Assembly (NCBI GenBank): GCA_963790505.1
Contig: CAWBOT010000004.1
Location: 1,178,001 to 1,242,000, forward strand
Reading direction: 5' to 3'
DNA from: Acidisarcina sp963790505
GTDB lineage: Bacteria; Acidobacteriota; Terriglobia; Terriglobales; Acidobacteriaceae
DNA length: 64,000 nt
Of the stretch, positions 7,304-17,397 are shown one piece after another. Each line of letters opens with the position of its first letter. Positions within the stretch are counted from its first letter, which is position 1. The translations under genes were made by a program, and so were the position numbers. The notes under the pieces were generated by a model. That model searched no databases. It worked only from the letters and a program-made list of their open reading frames with translations, and was not told the origin of the DNA.

Positions 7304-9697
7304 ATGCAGAATCTATTCAACGAGCTGCGCTACGCGCTGCGGCAGTTGTCGAAGAGCCCAGCGTTCGCGGTGACCGCCGTCCTCACGCTGGCGCTGGGGA
7401 TCGGTGCAAACACTGCTATCTTCACCGTCGTACACTCTCTGCTCATAAAGCCGCTCGACTACCCCGACGCCGACCGGATTGAGGCATTAAACACGTCTTG
7501 GCAGCGTCAGGGGCGTACCGTTCCGCGCTTGACCGGCCCGGACCTGGCGGATATCCGCAACCAGGCGAAATCCATTCAGGCGGTGGGTTTCTACGAGGGA
7601 GGCGAACTCGGCGTGCAGCTGCGCGACCACGCGACGTTTGTCGGCGTGAGCGGCGTGAATGCCGGGTTCGCGCAGGTCTTTCAGATTCACCCGGAGGCCG
7701 GACGGTGGTTTACAGATGCGGAAGCCAAGCATGCGGCGGTGGTCAGCGCCACATTTGCCCGCAACAACTTCGGCAATCCTGAGGCTGCAGTCGGTCAGAT
7801 CGTGAAGGTCGAGGGTCAGCCGCTCGAGATCGTCGGCGTGGTTCCGGGCAACTTTGCATTTCCCAACCACACTCAGGTGTGGATGGACTATCCAGCGCAG
7901 CCGGAGTCGACTTCGCGAACTGCGTTTAACTATCGCGCGGTAGCGAGGCTGCGACGTGCGGTCTCGCTCGCCAGTGCTCAAGCGGAACTGGATGGGATCG
8001 GCAAGCGGCTGCAGGCCGCCTATCCCAAAGACAACGAGGACAAGAGCTTCCGGCTGGTTCCTCTGCAGGAACAGCTGGTGGGGCCGGTAAGGCCGATGCT
8101 GCTGTTGCTGATGGCTTCGGTCGGGCTGGTGCTGTTGATTGCCTGCGTGAACGTGACTCATCTTTATCTCGCTCGAGCTATCGAGCGTCACAGGGAGCTG
8201 GCAGTGCGAACCGCGTTAGGATCCTCGCGGCTTCGGCTGGGACGCATGGTGATCATGGAGAGCCTGCTGCTCTCCTTTGCAGGGGCCGCGTTGGGGATGA
8301 TCCTGGCCGTGCCTATTGTGAAGGTACTGGTCAGCATTGCACCTTCCAGCCTGCCACGCGCTGGTGAGATATACCCAAACTTCTGGGTCTTTGCCTTTAC
8401 CGCCGGAATCGCCCTGATCGCGACGCTGGCTGCTTCGCTCGTTCCGGCGCGGCAGGCTACCCGGGTCGACCCAATCATGGCGCTGAAGCAGGATAGCTCT
8501 CGCGGTATGTCATCTCGCAGGTCGTTTCTGCTGAGGAATGGGCTGATTATTGCCGAGGTATCAGCCGCCTTTGTGCTGGCTGTGGGGGCATCGCTGTTGG
8601 GACGCACGATGCTGTCGCTGCAATCGAATGATCTCGGCTACTCGAAGGCCGGGCTGCTGATCGTCGACGCTGATGCTCCAGCGGTCAACCTGGAAGACTC
8701 GCTGGGCGCGACGCAGAAGTTCGACTCCCTGTTTGCCGACTTGCGAACTGTGCCGGGAGTTGAGAGTGTTGGCGGCGCCATGGGCCTGCCAACTGGGAAG
8801 TATGGCTCCAACGGCTACTACAGCGTCAACGGCGCGGCCGTGGAGAGTCACGGAGCGCAGGCGATTTTCAGCCTGGCGAGCCCGGACTACTTCAAGACGA
8901 TGGAGATTCCTTTATTGAAGGGAAGAGACTTTGCAACGCAGGATGTCTATGACGCTCCCTTTGTGGCCATCATCAGCGAGTCGCTGGCGAAGCAGAGCTT
9001 TCCGAACCAGGACCCGATCGGGCGGCAGATCCAGTGTGGCCTCGACTCGCCGAAGTGGATGACGATTGTCGGCGTGGTGCGCGACATCAGGCAGGATTCG
9101 CCGGCTGAGTCGCCGGGAGCGGCACTCTATATGCCGCTCAAGCAACATCCCTACATGGCCACCCAGATCAATATCGCCATTCGGACGAAGGTAGCTCCAG
9201 CGTCGTTGATCGATACAGTGCAAGCCAGAATCCATGATGCTGATCCAGCGATTGCGACGCGCTTCACCACGATGGACGCCATGGTCGGCGACTCGGTGGA
9301 GATGCAGCGCTTTCGCAGCGTCCTGATTGGCAGCTTCGCGGCTGTGGGCTTGTTGTTGGCGGTGCTGGGAGTCTACGGGACCGTTTCCTATTCGGTGGCG
9401 CAGCGGACGTTTGAGATCGGGGTGCGTATGACCTTCGGTGCGGAGAGGAAAGGCATCGTGAGGATGGTGTTGCGGCAGGTGCTGTCGCTGGTGGCCATAG
9501 GAATCACGGCTGGGCTGGTGGTGAGTCTCATCGCGGGCCGTTTCATGGTCAGTATGTTGTCTGGGGTGAGTCCCGCGGATCCGTTGAGCCTGATCGCTGC
9601 GATTCTGCTCTTGCTTCTTGCGGCAACGGGTGCAGCGCTGTTGCCGGCGCGAGCCGCCTCCAGAGTGGAACCGATGCGGGCGCTCCGCGGTCAGTAA
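7304..9697 (+). CDS. ADOP-type FtsX/MacB-like ABC transporter permease
   Basis: A large inner-membrane protein with a duplicated MacB periplasmic core plus FtsX module. The start MQNLFNELRYALRQLSKSP and the helix TAVLTLALGIGANTAIFTVV are the standard opening of the acidobacterial duplicated orphan permeases. Core 1 spans roughly 50-250, three membrane helices about 270-390 (ending PARQATRVDPIMALK), core 2 about 440-650, and the last helices 670-797 (ending PARAASRVEPMRALRGQ). No ATPase gene is adjacent, which is what 'orphan' means. An in-frame ATG at 7271 exists, but the GGAG six bases before 7304 and the family start favour 7304. Substrate unknown; these permeases likely act in export or envelope processes. 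Confidence 0.93.
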   Translation: MQNLFNELRYALRQLSKSPAFAVTAVLTLALGIGANTAIFTVVHSLLIKPLDYPDADRIEALNTSWQRQGRTVPRLTGPDLADIRNQAKSIQAVGFYEGGELGVQLRDHATFVGVSGVNAGFAQVFQIHPEAGRWFTDAEAKHAAVVSATFARNNFGNPEAAVGQIVKVEGQPLEIVGVVPGNFAFPNHTQVWMDYPAQPESTSRTAFNYRAVARLRRAVSLASAQAELDGIGKRLQAAYPKDNEDKSFRLVPLQEQLVGPVRPMLLLLMASVGLVLLIACVNVTHLYLARAIERHRELAVRTALGSSRLRLGRMVIMESLLLSFAGAALGMILAVPIVKVLVSIAPSSLPRAGEIYPNFWVFAFTAGIALIATLAASLVPARQATRVDPIMALKQDSSRGMSSRRSFLLRNGLIIAEVSAAFVLAVGASLLGRTMLSLQSNDLGYSKAGLLIVDADAPAVNLEDSLGATQKFDSLFADLRTVPGVESVGGAMGLPTGKYGSNGYYSVNGAAVESHGAQAIFSLASPDYFKTMEIPLLKGRDFATQDVYDAPFVAIISESLAKQSFPNQDPIGRQIQCGLDSPKWMTIVGVVRDIRQDSPAESPGAALYMPLKQHPYMATQINIAIRTKVAPASLIDTVQARIHDADPAIATRFTTMDAMVGDSVEMQRFRSVLIGSFAAVGLLLAVLGVYGTVSYSVAQRTFEIGVRMTFGAERKGIVRMVLRQVLSLVAIGITAGLVVSLIAGRFMVSMLSGVSPADPLSLIAAILLLLLAATGAALLPARAASRVEPMRALRGQ

Positions 9698-9721
9698 ACT
9701 TCTGGCGTCCGGACCCCCCGC

Positions 9722-12457
9722 TTAGGCGGCGATTTTGAAAAGTTTGAGGGTCTCGGCGGTCAGCTGCTGTTTCGTGTCAGAAAGCGCCTTCCACGGATCG
9801 CGATTCAGGCGAGCCTTCCAGCTCTCGTAATCTGCAACGTGAAAGCTGGGCCGCTCCGAGAGCTTGAGATCGCTCCACGGGAGCGGAAGCGAGACAGCAG
9901 CGCCCGGGCGCGCGCGCGGCGAATAAGCGGCTACAGCGGTTGCGCCGCGCTCATTGCGAAGATAGTCGATGTAGATTCTTCCTGCGCGGGCGGCCTTGCT
10001 CATCTTGGTCAGATAAAGCGAGGGTTCGCGCTTCTCCATGGCCAACGCAAACGCGTGCGCGAACTGTTTGACCACCGGCCACTCGTGCTTCGGATCAATG
10101 GGGACGACGACATGCAGTCCCTTCCCGCCAGTTGTCTTGAGAAAGCTTTCCAGTCCGAGACTCTTGAGCCGCTTGCGGACTTCGGCTGCACTGGCGGCGA
10201 GCGTCGACCACGCAATGGCTGCATCTGGATCGAGGTCGATGGTGATACGGTCGGGTCGCTCCAGGTCATCATTGCGGGATCCCCAGGGATGCACTTCCAT
10301 TACGCCCATCTGCGCGAGTTCGGCGAGCGCGATCGGAGTCGACAGAGTGATGTAGGGCTCGATCTTGCCGGTCTTCTTGTCGGGAACGTCCACGGACTCG
10401 ATGCCTTTGGGAAGCGTCCCGGTCGCGTGTTTCTGAAAAAAGCACGGCTTTGCGGCGCCATCCGGACAACGTACCAACGAGAGCGGACGGCCTGCGATAT
10501 GGGGAAGCATGTGCGGCGCGATCGCCCAGTAGTAGTCGGCGAGTTGCTGCTTTGTGAGCTTTGATTCGGGGTCGAGGATTTTGTCGGGATGAGTAAGGCG
10601 AATGGCTGGATGTCGATTCGCCTGGGTTGTCTCTGTGGATGAGGTGGCCGCTGCGCTCGTGGTGGCAGTTGAGACATGGGCCGCGTGGGGAACTCGCCTC
10701 GCTCCGCCGGGCGTGGGCGAGATGGTGATCGTTTCACGAACTACTTCGGTCGCGGGTTTGTCCTCGCGCAAGCCCTGAAATGAAGCCTGACGCACGAGGT
10801 TATCAGCGGTCCAAGTGGCGAAGTTGATTTCTGCCACGAGCTCCGGTTTGACCCAGATGGCGCCGCGGCGCGCGTCGGTTGGGACCTTTTCGAATGAGGA
10901 CGACTTTTCGCGAAGTTTGTCGAGCTTGTCGCGGAGGAGTTCGTGGGTCTTCTGCGTAAATCCGGTACCGGTGCGGCCAGCGTAGATGAGTTTCTTGCCT
11001 TCGTAGTAGCCGAGCAGCAGCGCGCCGACGCCGTGGATTCCATTCGAAGGAAGAGTGAAGCCGCCGATGACCAGCTCCTGCTGGCGAATGCACTTGAGCT
11101 TCAACCAACTCGCGCTTCGCCCGCTGGCGTATTTGCTGTCGGCGCGCTTGGAGACGATGCCCTCGGCATGGACTTCACATGCGCCACGAAAGACCGCTTC
11201 GCCGTTGCCTTCGAGGTGCTCGCTCAGCCGCAGGCCGTCCGCTGCGCCATTCAGGAGTTCGGCGAGCAGGGCCTTGCGATCCTGAAGCGGCTGGTTGCGA
11301 AGACTGTGGCCGTTCAAATGAAGAAGGTCGAAGAGGAAATAGCTCAGCGGCTTCTTGATGCCTTCCTGAAACGCGGCTTGCAGGTCAGCGAAGCTGGTGG
11401 TGCCGTCGTTGGCGAGCACCACGATCTCTCCATCAAGGATGCAGCTCTCGGCGGCCAGCTTTGCCACGTCGGCCGCTACAGACTTCATGCGGTGCGTCCA
11501 ATCGAGGCCGGTGCGAGTGCGGAGTTGGACGTTGCTGCCCTCTTTGCGCGCCTGGATGCGGTAGCCATCGAGTTTCAACTCGTGAAGCCACGCTTTGCCA
11601 TCGGGTGGAGCGGATGCCTGTGAAGCGAGTTGAGGCGGAATGAATTCGGGCAGCTTCTCTTTCGGCAGACTCTTCAAAGCCTTGGTGAATGAGGCGGCAC
11701 GTGGCGGGTCGTTCTTTGGCGCGGAGGCTTCGGCGTCGTCGCTGCGATACCAGGCGTTGCCCTGAGCGGTCTGCTTCGAGTTCCAGACGTGGTCCTTGTT
11801 CTGCGCGATTTCTTCGATACTGCGCCCGGTCACGACGCTGTCGGGCGCTTCCTCGGTGACCGATGGATCGCCGCTCTTGCGTTCGAAGTTGTCGTGCTCT
11901 TTGATGAGCAGCCAGTTGGGTTTCTTCTCGTTGGCGTACTTGCCGCCCATGCGGATGAGCGCCCACTTACCCTGCAGCTTCTGGCCGTGCAGGATGAACT
12001 TCAACGAGCCGGTGCGCAGGCCCTCGTCGACATCGGGATACGCAGCTTGCGGCTCCCACGTGCCTTCGTCCCACAGCATCACGGTGCCGCCGCCGTATTG
12101 GCCCTTGGGGATAATGCCTTCAAAGCCGCCGTATTCCATCGGGTGATCTTCAACCTGGACGGCGAGGCGCTTATCTGCGGTGACATAGCTCGGCCCCTTG
12201 GCGCAGGCCCAGCTCTTCAACACGCCATTCCAACCCAGGCGAAAGTCGTAGTGCAGGTTGGTCGCCGCGTGTTTCTGAATGACGAAGGGAAGGCCCTGCG
12301 AGGCCGATTCCTTCTTGGAAGTTTTTCGATCAGGAGCGTGAGGTTCGCCGCTCGGCTCTGCGGTAACGCTGAAGTCGCGCATGGAGCGATAGCGCTCCAG
12401 TTGACTGTCGATGGCATCCGCTGGAGATTTGGTCGCGGATTTATGCGCGGTCGCCAT
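9722..12457 (-). CDS. ligD: Multidomain DNA ligase D (PE-LIG-POL)
   Basis: Enzyme of bacterial non-homologous end joining that trims, fills and seals broken ends. Domain order is visible: 3'-phosphoesterase at about 55-190 (NLHYDFRL 67-74, VEDHP 102-106, PKGQYGGG 117-124); ATP-dependent ligase at about 265-580 with motif KLDGYR (nucleophile Lys295); and a primase-like polymerase at about 620-900 (LTHPDKILDP, RPLSLVRCPDG, and the metal-binding IDLDPD). Total 911 residues, complete. It begins six bases after the ku stop on the same strand, so the two form an operon. It converges with the ADOP gene with a 24-base gap. Confidence 0.98.
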   Translation of the reverse strand: MATAHKSATKSPADAIDSQLERYRSMRDFSVTAEPSGEPHAPDRKTSKKESASQGLPFVIQKHAATNLHYDFRLGWNGVLKSWACAKGPSYVTADKRLAVQVEDHPMEYGGFEGIIPKGQYGGGTVMLWDEGTWEPQAAYPDVDEGLRTGSLKFILHGQKLQGKWALIRMGGKYANEKKPNWLLIKEHDNFERKSGDPSVTEEAPDSVVTGRSIEEIAQNKDHVWNSKQTAQGNAWYRSDDAEASAPKNDPPRAASFTKALKSLPKEKLPEFIPPQLASQASAPPDGKAWLHELKLDGYRIQARKEGSNVQLRTRTGLDWTHRMKSVAADVAKLAAESCILDGEIVVLANDGTTSFADLQAAFQEGIKKPLSYFLFDLLHLNGHSLRNQPLQDRKALLAELLNGAADGLRLSEHLEGNGEAVFRGACEVHAEGIVSKRADSKYASGRSASWLKLKCIRQQELVIGGFTLPSNGIHGVGALLLGYYEGKKLIYAGRTGTGFTQKTHELLRDKLDKLREKSSSFEKVPTDARRGAIWVKPELVAEINFATWTADNLVRQASFQGLREDKPATEVVRETITISPTPGGARRVPHAAHVSTATTSAAATSSTETTQANRHPAIRLTHPDKILDPESKLTKQQLADYYWAIAPHMLPHIAGRPLSLVRCPDGAAKPCFFQKHATGTLPKGIESVDVPDKKTGKIEPYITLSTPIALAELAQMGVMEVHPWGSRNDDLERPDRITIDLDPDAAIAWSTLAASAAEVRKRLKSLGLESFLKTTGGKGLHVVVPIDPKHEWPVVKQFAHAFALAMEKREPSLYLTKMSKAARAGRIYIDYLRNERGATAVAAYSPRARPGAAVSLPLPWSDLKLSERPSFHVADYESWKARLNRDPWKALSDTKQQLTAETLKLFKIAA

Positions 12458-12463
12458 GTACGC

Positions 12464-13372
12464 CTATGCCGACTTGCGGGCTTTTGGTTTGACGAGCGCG
12501 ATCCCTTTCTCTTTCTCTTTCCTCGCTGCCGCCGCGGGTTTGGCGGCGACCTCTCTGCCTGACGCTTTCTTCGGGGGCGCAGCTTCGTCGCGCTCCACGC
12601 TCTTGCGCAGAGCGTCCATCAGGTTGATCACCTTGCCAGTTGCGGGCGCGGGCTCGTCGTGTGGAACCGGAGCGTGTTGCACCTTGGCATCGACCAATGC
12701 GCGCAGCGCGACTTCGTACTCGTCTTTGAATTTCTCCGGATCGAACTTGCCCGACTTGCGCTTGATGAGCTCTTCGGCGAGAGCGAGCTGGTCTTCTTCG
12801 ACGGCGACCTGCTTGATCTCGGCAAAATAGCTGGCGGGATTGCGCAGCTCCTCGGCATAGCGCATCACGTAGGCCATCATGCCGGGCAGTTTGTCATCCG
12901 TTGGCGCGGAGATGGCGACGAGATGTTCGCGGCCGCTGAAGGCGATCTTGCCCAGTGCAACCTTGCCAGCCTTGCGCAGAGCCTCGCGTACTACGGCGAA
13001 TGCTTCGGCTTGCGCGTCGCCGTCAGGGACGACGAAATACGGCTTTTCAAAGTAGGCGGGATCGATCTCAGACTCGCTGACAAATTGCTTGACCTCCATC
13101 GTGTGTTTGGAGGGAATGCGAAGGTTGGCGAGTTCTTCAGGCTCAACGGTGACGTACTGACCCTTGGTGTATTCGTAGCCCTTGACGATGTCGGAGTTGT
13201 CGACCGCGCCCTCTTCGCCGGAGGTCTTCTGATACTTGATCCGCTCGCCGGTTTTGCGGCTGAGCTGATGAAAGCGAATCTCACTCTTCGTTTCGGTGGC
13301 GGTGAAGAGCTTGACCGCAAACGAGACCAGCGAAATCTGTATGTGACCAGACCAATAGGGACGCGCTGCCAT
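12464..13372 (-). CDS. ku: DNA end-binding protein Ku
   Basis: Homodimeric ring that threads onto DNA ends and recruits LigD. 302 residues from the ATG at 13372, where the family consensus start MAARPYWSGHIQISLVSFAV begins behind an AGGAAGG ribosome site; a longer open frame upstream is not coding. The core contains the typical RIKYQK, KGYEYTKGQYV, DPAYFEKPYF and GRE/HLVAI segments. The C-terminal tail after about residue 260 is lysine- and alanine-rich (PPKKASGREVAAKPAAAARK), as in many bacterial Ku proteins where the tail aids DNA binding. Directly upstream of ligD. Confidence 0.98.
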   Translation of the reverse strand: MAARPYWSGHIQISLVSFAVKLFTATETKSEIRFHQLSRKTGERIKYQKTSGEEGAVDNSDIVKGYEYTKGQYVTVEPEELANLRIPSKHTMEVKQFVSESEIDPAYFEKPYFVVPDGDAQAEAFAVVREALRKAGKVALGKIAFSGREHLVAISAPTDDKLPGMMAYVMRYAEELRNPASYFAEIKQVAVEEDQLALAEELIKRKSGKFDPEKFKDEYEVALRALVDAKVQHAPVPHDEPAPATGKVINLMDALRKSVERDEAAPPKKASGREVAAKPAAAARKEKEKGIALVKPKARKSA

Positions 13373-13728
13373 AGACCTTCCTCCACTTTCGAGACAAGAG
13401 CGGCTGCTAAGGATGCCTGTTCCCGTGCAATAAGGTCTGCTGAACGCCAGGCTGCAGCTACTGATTGCATCCGACTGAGGAGATAAATATAGCGCAAAAG
13501 TGGGCAATTTAGGCATTAAAAGATACATATAAGCCGCCAAAACCCTAGAAAAGCCGTATCTGGGGTTCCGGCGTGGGCACGAAAAACCCCTCTAATGGGG
13601 AAGGCAAATTGACGGGAAATGCGTGGCTAGGCATTCTTGTTGGACGGAGAAAATTGAAAACTCAACCAACAACAGACGCTCCTGGCGACCCGGGTCGCGC
13701 TGGCAATGGCGACGATAAGTTCGTCGCG
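13373..13728. other. Divergent intergenic region between ku and the amidohydrolase
   Basis: About 350 bases separate the two start codons. The middle (13480-13550) is clearly AT-richer than its surroundings (ATAAATATAGCGC, AAAAGATACATATAA) and probably holds the promoters of both genes. I see no convincing operator. An upstream open frame from 13573 joins the amidohydrolase but has no family similarity. Confidence 0.5.
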
Positions 13729-14763
13729 ATGGTCACCGCCAAAGCACGAGCGAGCCTCCCGATCTGTGACTTCGAACCGCGCTCGACGCTAACGACCGTT
13801 GCTCATGAGGTAACTCGGCCGCGCTTCGCGGCGATTGATGCTCACAATCATCTGGATTCTCTCGAACCCGCTGCTGTGCTCGCCATTATGGATGAGTGCG
13901 GCATCGAGCACATCGTCAACATCACGATGAAGGTTGGCGATGAGGCATTTCGCATCGTGGAGAAGTTCGCGGCTGCTTCGCGGGAACGTTTCAGCACGAT
14001 AGGGTGGATGGATTGGAGCGGCTTCGAGCGCCCCGACTTCGTTCAAGAGACGATCGACTATCTGGAACGGCTGGTCGAGCGCGGCGCAGTTGGTTTCAAG
14101 ATATGGAAAGACCTGGGGCTGACGGTCCGAGATTCGAATGGCGAGTTAGTGCGTGTCGATGACGAGCGCCTTGATCCGCTCTTCGATAAGGCACGCGAAC
14201 TCAATATTCCGATTATGTTTCACACCGCTGACCCTGCGGCGTTCTTTGAGCCGCTCGATCGATTTAATGAGCGCTATGAAGAGCTGGCCGCTCATCCGGA
14301 CTGGAGCTTTCACGGTGCTCAATATTCGAAGCGGGAATTGTTGGAACAACGCAACTGCGTCTTCGCCCGGCATCCGCGGACGCGATTTATTGGCGCGCAC
14401 GTGGGTGAGTCGCCGGAAGACCTCGGCTTTGCCGCGGCAATGCTGGAGCGCTTTCCGAATGTTTCGGTGGATATCAGCTCGCGGGTCGCGGAGCTTGGTC
14501 GTCAGCCTTACTCAGCGCGAGAGTTCTTTCTCAAGTTCGCAGACCGAATCCTCTTCGGCGCCGATCTGTTGCCCGATGTCCAGATGTACCGCCTCTACTA
14601 TCGCTTTCTGGAAACATCGGACGAGTATTTCGAGTATCCCACTCACGCTTCGGGACAGGGTCGCTGGATGGTCTATGGATTGTTTCTTCCCGAGGATGTG
14701 CTTCGCAAGGTGTACCGTGAAAACGCGATGCGAGTCTTTCCGGGAATTTGCCAGGGGGAATGA
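13729..14763 (+). CDS. Amidohydrolase-family (amidohydrolase_2) protein
   Basis: A TIM-barrel metal hydrolase or decarboxylase. From the ATG at 13729 the product has 345 residues; the recognisable domain begins about 30 residues in with the metal-binding DAHNHL motif (His-x-His), continues with GAVGFKIWKDLGL, IPIMFHTADP (third His), RFIGAHVGE (fourth His) and DRILFGADLLPD (late Asp). Members include ACMS decarboxylase and 4-oxalomesaconate hydratase relatives; the substrate here is unknown. An upstream in-frame GTG at 13573 would add 52 residues without similarity. The TGA overlaps the ATG of the next gene (ATGA), so the two were an operon, suggesting a role in sugar or glycoside breakdown. 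Confidence 0.88.
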   Translation: MVTAKARASLPICDFEPRSTLTTVAHEVTRPRFAAIDAHNHLDSLEPAAVLAIMDECGIEHIVNITMKVGDEAFRIVEKFAAASRERFSTIGWMDWSGFERPDFVQETIDYLERLVERGAVGFKIWKDLGLTVRDSNGELVRVDDERLDPLFDKARELNIPIMFHTADPAAFFEPLDRFNERYEELAAHPDWSFHGAQYSKRELLEQRNCVFARHPRTRFIGAHVGESPEDLGFAAAMLERFPNVSVDISSRVAELGRQPYSAREFFLKFADRILFGADLLPDVQMYRLYYRFLETSDEYFEYPTHASGQGRWMVYGLFLPEDVLRKVYRENAMRVFPGICQGE

Positions 14764-16790
14764 ATTTGGGTGTGAGCGCTTTCAGGGTTTTGTGTGTTGT
14801 AGCGCTGCTGCAGACGTTGCTGGGTGCGTCGGGAGGTACGCTGCTCGCGCAGACGGCACAGGTCAACGGGATACTGGGCGGAACACTGAGTAACGATGAG
14901 ATCACTGCGGGGCTGAGTACTCAGGACGGGCATCCGACCGGCATCGGGATCCGCACAAATCACGGCAAAGACTCGCTGACAATCTCGGGACCGTTCGCGA
15001 TAGCGTTGCGCGATGGCGCGGTGCTGTACCCGAGAGATTTGATTTGGGACGCGGCGGGTCGCGTGGAACACCTCGCGCCCGATGCTGGAGCAGCGCGATA
15101 CTCAGAGCGAGTGCCCGGAGTGGCACTGCACTATACGTTCCGCGATCGGACAGGGCGCTTTGATGTGGACTGGGCTTTGATCCTTCGCAAGGGATCGCAT
15201 TACATCCGTCAGTCGGTGACGATTACGGCCGGCAAAGAAGCGGTCGATGTGAGTGACGTTGAGCTGATCGATCTGTGGCCATCGAGCGGAAGTGGCGGCG
15301 CGACTCTTGCGGGTGTCGTGAAGGGTTCGCCGCTTATCGATGGCAATTTCTATCTCGGCTTTGAGCAGCCGCTGTCTCAATGCAGCGTGGTTGCGGGTCG
15401 GGGGAGCTGCGATCTGCGCAGCGATGTACCGATTGCGGCGGGGCAGTCGGCGGAGTACTCCGCTGTGGTCGGCGTCGCTGCGCCGGGGCAAATGCGTCGG
15501 GATTTTCTGACTTATCTGGAGCGCGAGCGCGCCCATCCCTATCGGACCTTTCTCCACTACAACAGCTGGTTTGATATTGGATTTTTCACCCCCTACTCGC
15601 AGCAGGATGCGCTGGATCGCATTCATGAGATCGGCGATGAGCTGAACAAGAAGCGCGGCGTCACACTTGACTCGTTTCTCTTCGACGACGGCTGGGACGA
15701 CCACGATCATCTGTGGAAGATACGGGCGGATTTCACAGACGGCTTCACGCCGCTGTAAACAGGCTGCGGCTGAATATGGCACCGCGCCAGGGGTCTGGCT
15801 CTCGCCGTGGGGCGGCTATGGCCCCGCCAAGAAGGTGCGCGTTGCAAGCGGCGAGCAAGCGAAGGCTACGAGATTGTCGACGGCGGGTTGGCGCTGTCGG
15901 GGCCGAAGTACTATGCGCGCTTTCACGATGCGGTGACCGAGATGGTCACCAAGTATGGCGTGAACCAGTTCAAGTTCGACGGCACCGGCAATGCGGACCG
16001 CGTGGTGAAGGGCAGCGCAGTTCTCGAGCGACTTCGACGCGGCGATTCACCTGATCGGCGATCTGCGCAAGCTGAAGCCGGACCTGTTTATCAACCTGAC
16101 GACGGGGACTTGTCCTTCGCCGTTCTGGCTGATGTACGCCGATTCGATCTGGCGCGGCGGCGAAGATACGGACTTCGCCGGAGTGGGCACCGATCGCGAG
16201 CGCTGGATCACCTATCGCGATGGCGACACATATGACGCAGGTCGTGAAGCGGCGGCCGGCTGTATCCCGCTGAACTCGCTGATGCTGCACGGCATTGTTT
16301 ATGCGCAAGCAAGCTCCGCATCTGTCGACCGATCCGGGCGGGGACTTTGCGAACGAGGTGCATTCTTATTTCGGTTCGGGGACGCAGTTGCAGGAGCTTT
16401 ACATCACTCCATCGCTGCTGACGACGGCCAACTGGGAGACGCTCGCCGAGGCGGCAAAGTGGTCGCGGGCGAATGCTTCGGTGCTGGTGGATACGCACTG
16501 GGTTGGCGGCGATCCGCGCTGGCTTGAGGTGTATGGATGGGCGGCGTGGTCTCCGACAGAAGGCGATTCTGACGTTGCGGAATCCGAGTGACAAGGCGCA
16601 GGATTTTACGGTGGATCTTGCTTCGGCGTTTGAGCTTCCGGCCGGTGCGGCGCGGAGTTATACGGCGCGAAGTCCGTGGGCGGCGGATGCTTCGCAGACG
16701 GCTGTTGAGCTACGGGCGGGTGAGGGGCATACTTTTCATCTGGCGCCGTTCCAGGTGCTGACTTTGGAGTGCGAGCCAAAGTCTAACTAG
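14760..16790 (+). pseudogene. Alpha-galactosidase-like (clan GH-D) secreted glycosidase, broken by several frameshifts
   Basis: The gene begins with a signal peptide (MNLGVSAFRVLCVVALLQTLLG) and an N-terminal beta-sandwich, then a glycosidase barrel with FLHYNSWFDIGFF, FLFDDGWDD and, later, QFKFDGTG, whose Asp corresponds to the catalytic nucleophile of GH36/GH27-like enzymes. The protein remains recognisable to the end (FHLAPFQVLTLECE), but only by changing frame near 15756, 15860, 16016, about 16231-16265, 16305 and 16559. All shifts are single-base-scale and the sequence between them still codes well, which means very recent decay or local sequencing error. As it stands the longest product is 332 residues and lacks the catalytic core. 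Confidence 0.85.
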
Positions 16791-16812
16791 GCAGCTGTAT
16801 AGTGTCAGCCAT

Positions 16813-17397
16813 ATGGCTACTCTTTATCCCGGCCGCTACAGCACCTCGATCGAAGGACCTTTCGTTGTCTTTCTGATCGGTCTGCGTATCAACCGACTGC
16901 TCGCGGTGAACAAGTGGCTTCCTACAGCAAAAGCGATGGGCCCGATGCTCCAGGAGCTTTATGCGAATCCGTCGCTAGGCATGCTTGCAGCTCATTCTTC
17001 CGTCTATTGGCGGGGCGTGATGGTGACGCAGTTCTGGCGCAGCTTTGATCACCTGGTTGAATATGCGCAGGCTCGCGATGCAGCACATCTGCCGGCGTGG
17101 AAGGCTTTCAATCAGAGTATCGGCTCAGACGGTAGCGTTGGAATATGGCATGAGACTTATCAGGTTGCGGACGGGAAGTATGAATGTGTTTACGCCAACA
17201 TGCCCCGCTTCGGGCTCGCCGTCGCAGGAACGCACGAACCCGCCACGGGACATTTACGCGATGCGCGCTCGCGCATGAAGCGAGCCTCCGGCGAACCTCT
17301 GAGGGTTTACGTCACGCGTGGGCTTTTCCCTCGAAGTGCTGCTCGATCTCTTCGAGCGTCTTGCCCTTCGTTTCGGGAAGGAAAAATGCCGCGGTGA
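16813..17397 (+). CDS. DUF4188 family protein (haem/aldoxime-dehydratase-like fold)
   Basis: The family is visible from the start: GPFVVFLIGLRINRLL, KWLPTAKAMGPMLQELY, YWRGVMVTQFWRSFDHLVEYA and VGIWHETYQVADGKYECVYANMP. Members are small soluble proteins sometimes annotated as monooxygenases or phenylacetaldoxime-dehydratase relatives; the reaction is not established. The natural family end is near residue 160 (ARSRMKRAS). The remaining 30 residues are low-complexity basic sequence read antisense to the 3' end of the sugar porter, so the ancestral stop has probably been lost; a TGA lies just out of frame near 17300. The overlap with the convergent gene is 86 bases. Confidence 0.85.
   Translation: MATLYPGRYSTSIEGPFVVFLIGLRINRLLAVNKWLPTAKAMGPMLQELYANPSLGMLAAHSSVYWRGVMVTQFWRSFDHLVEYAQARDAAHLPAWKAFNQSIGSDGSVGIWHETYQVADGKYECVYANMPRFGLAVAGTHEPATGHLRDARSRMKRASGEPLRVYVTRGLFPRSAARSLRASCPSFREGKMPR

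Noticed and set aside
11789..12562. 257-codon open frame on the plus strand
   Set aside because: Antisense to the phosphoesterase domain of ligD.
12659..13486. 275-codon open frame on the plus strand
   Set aside because: Antisense to ku, which has full family similarity.
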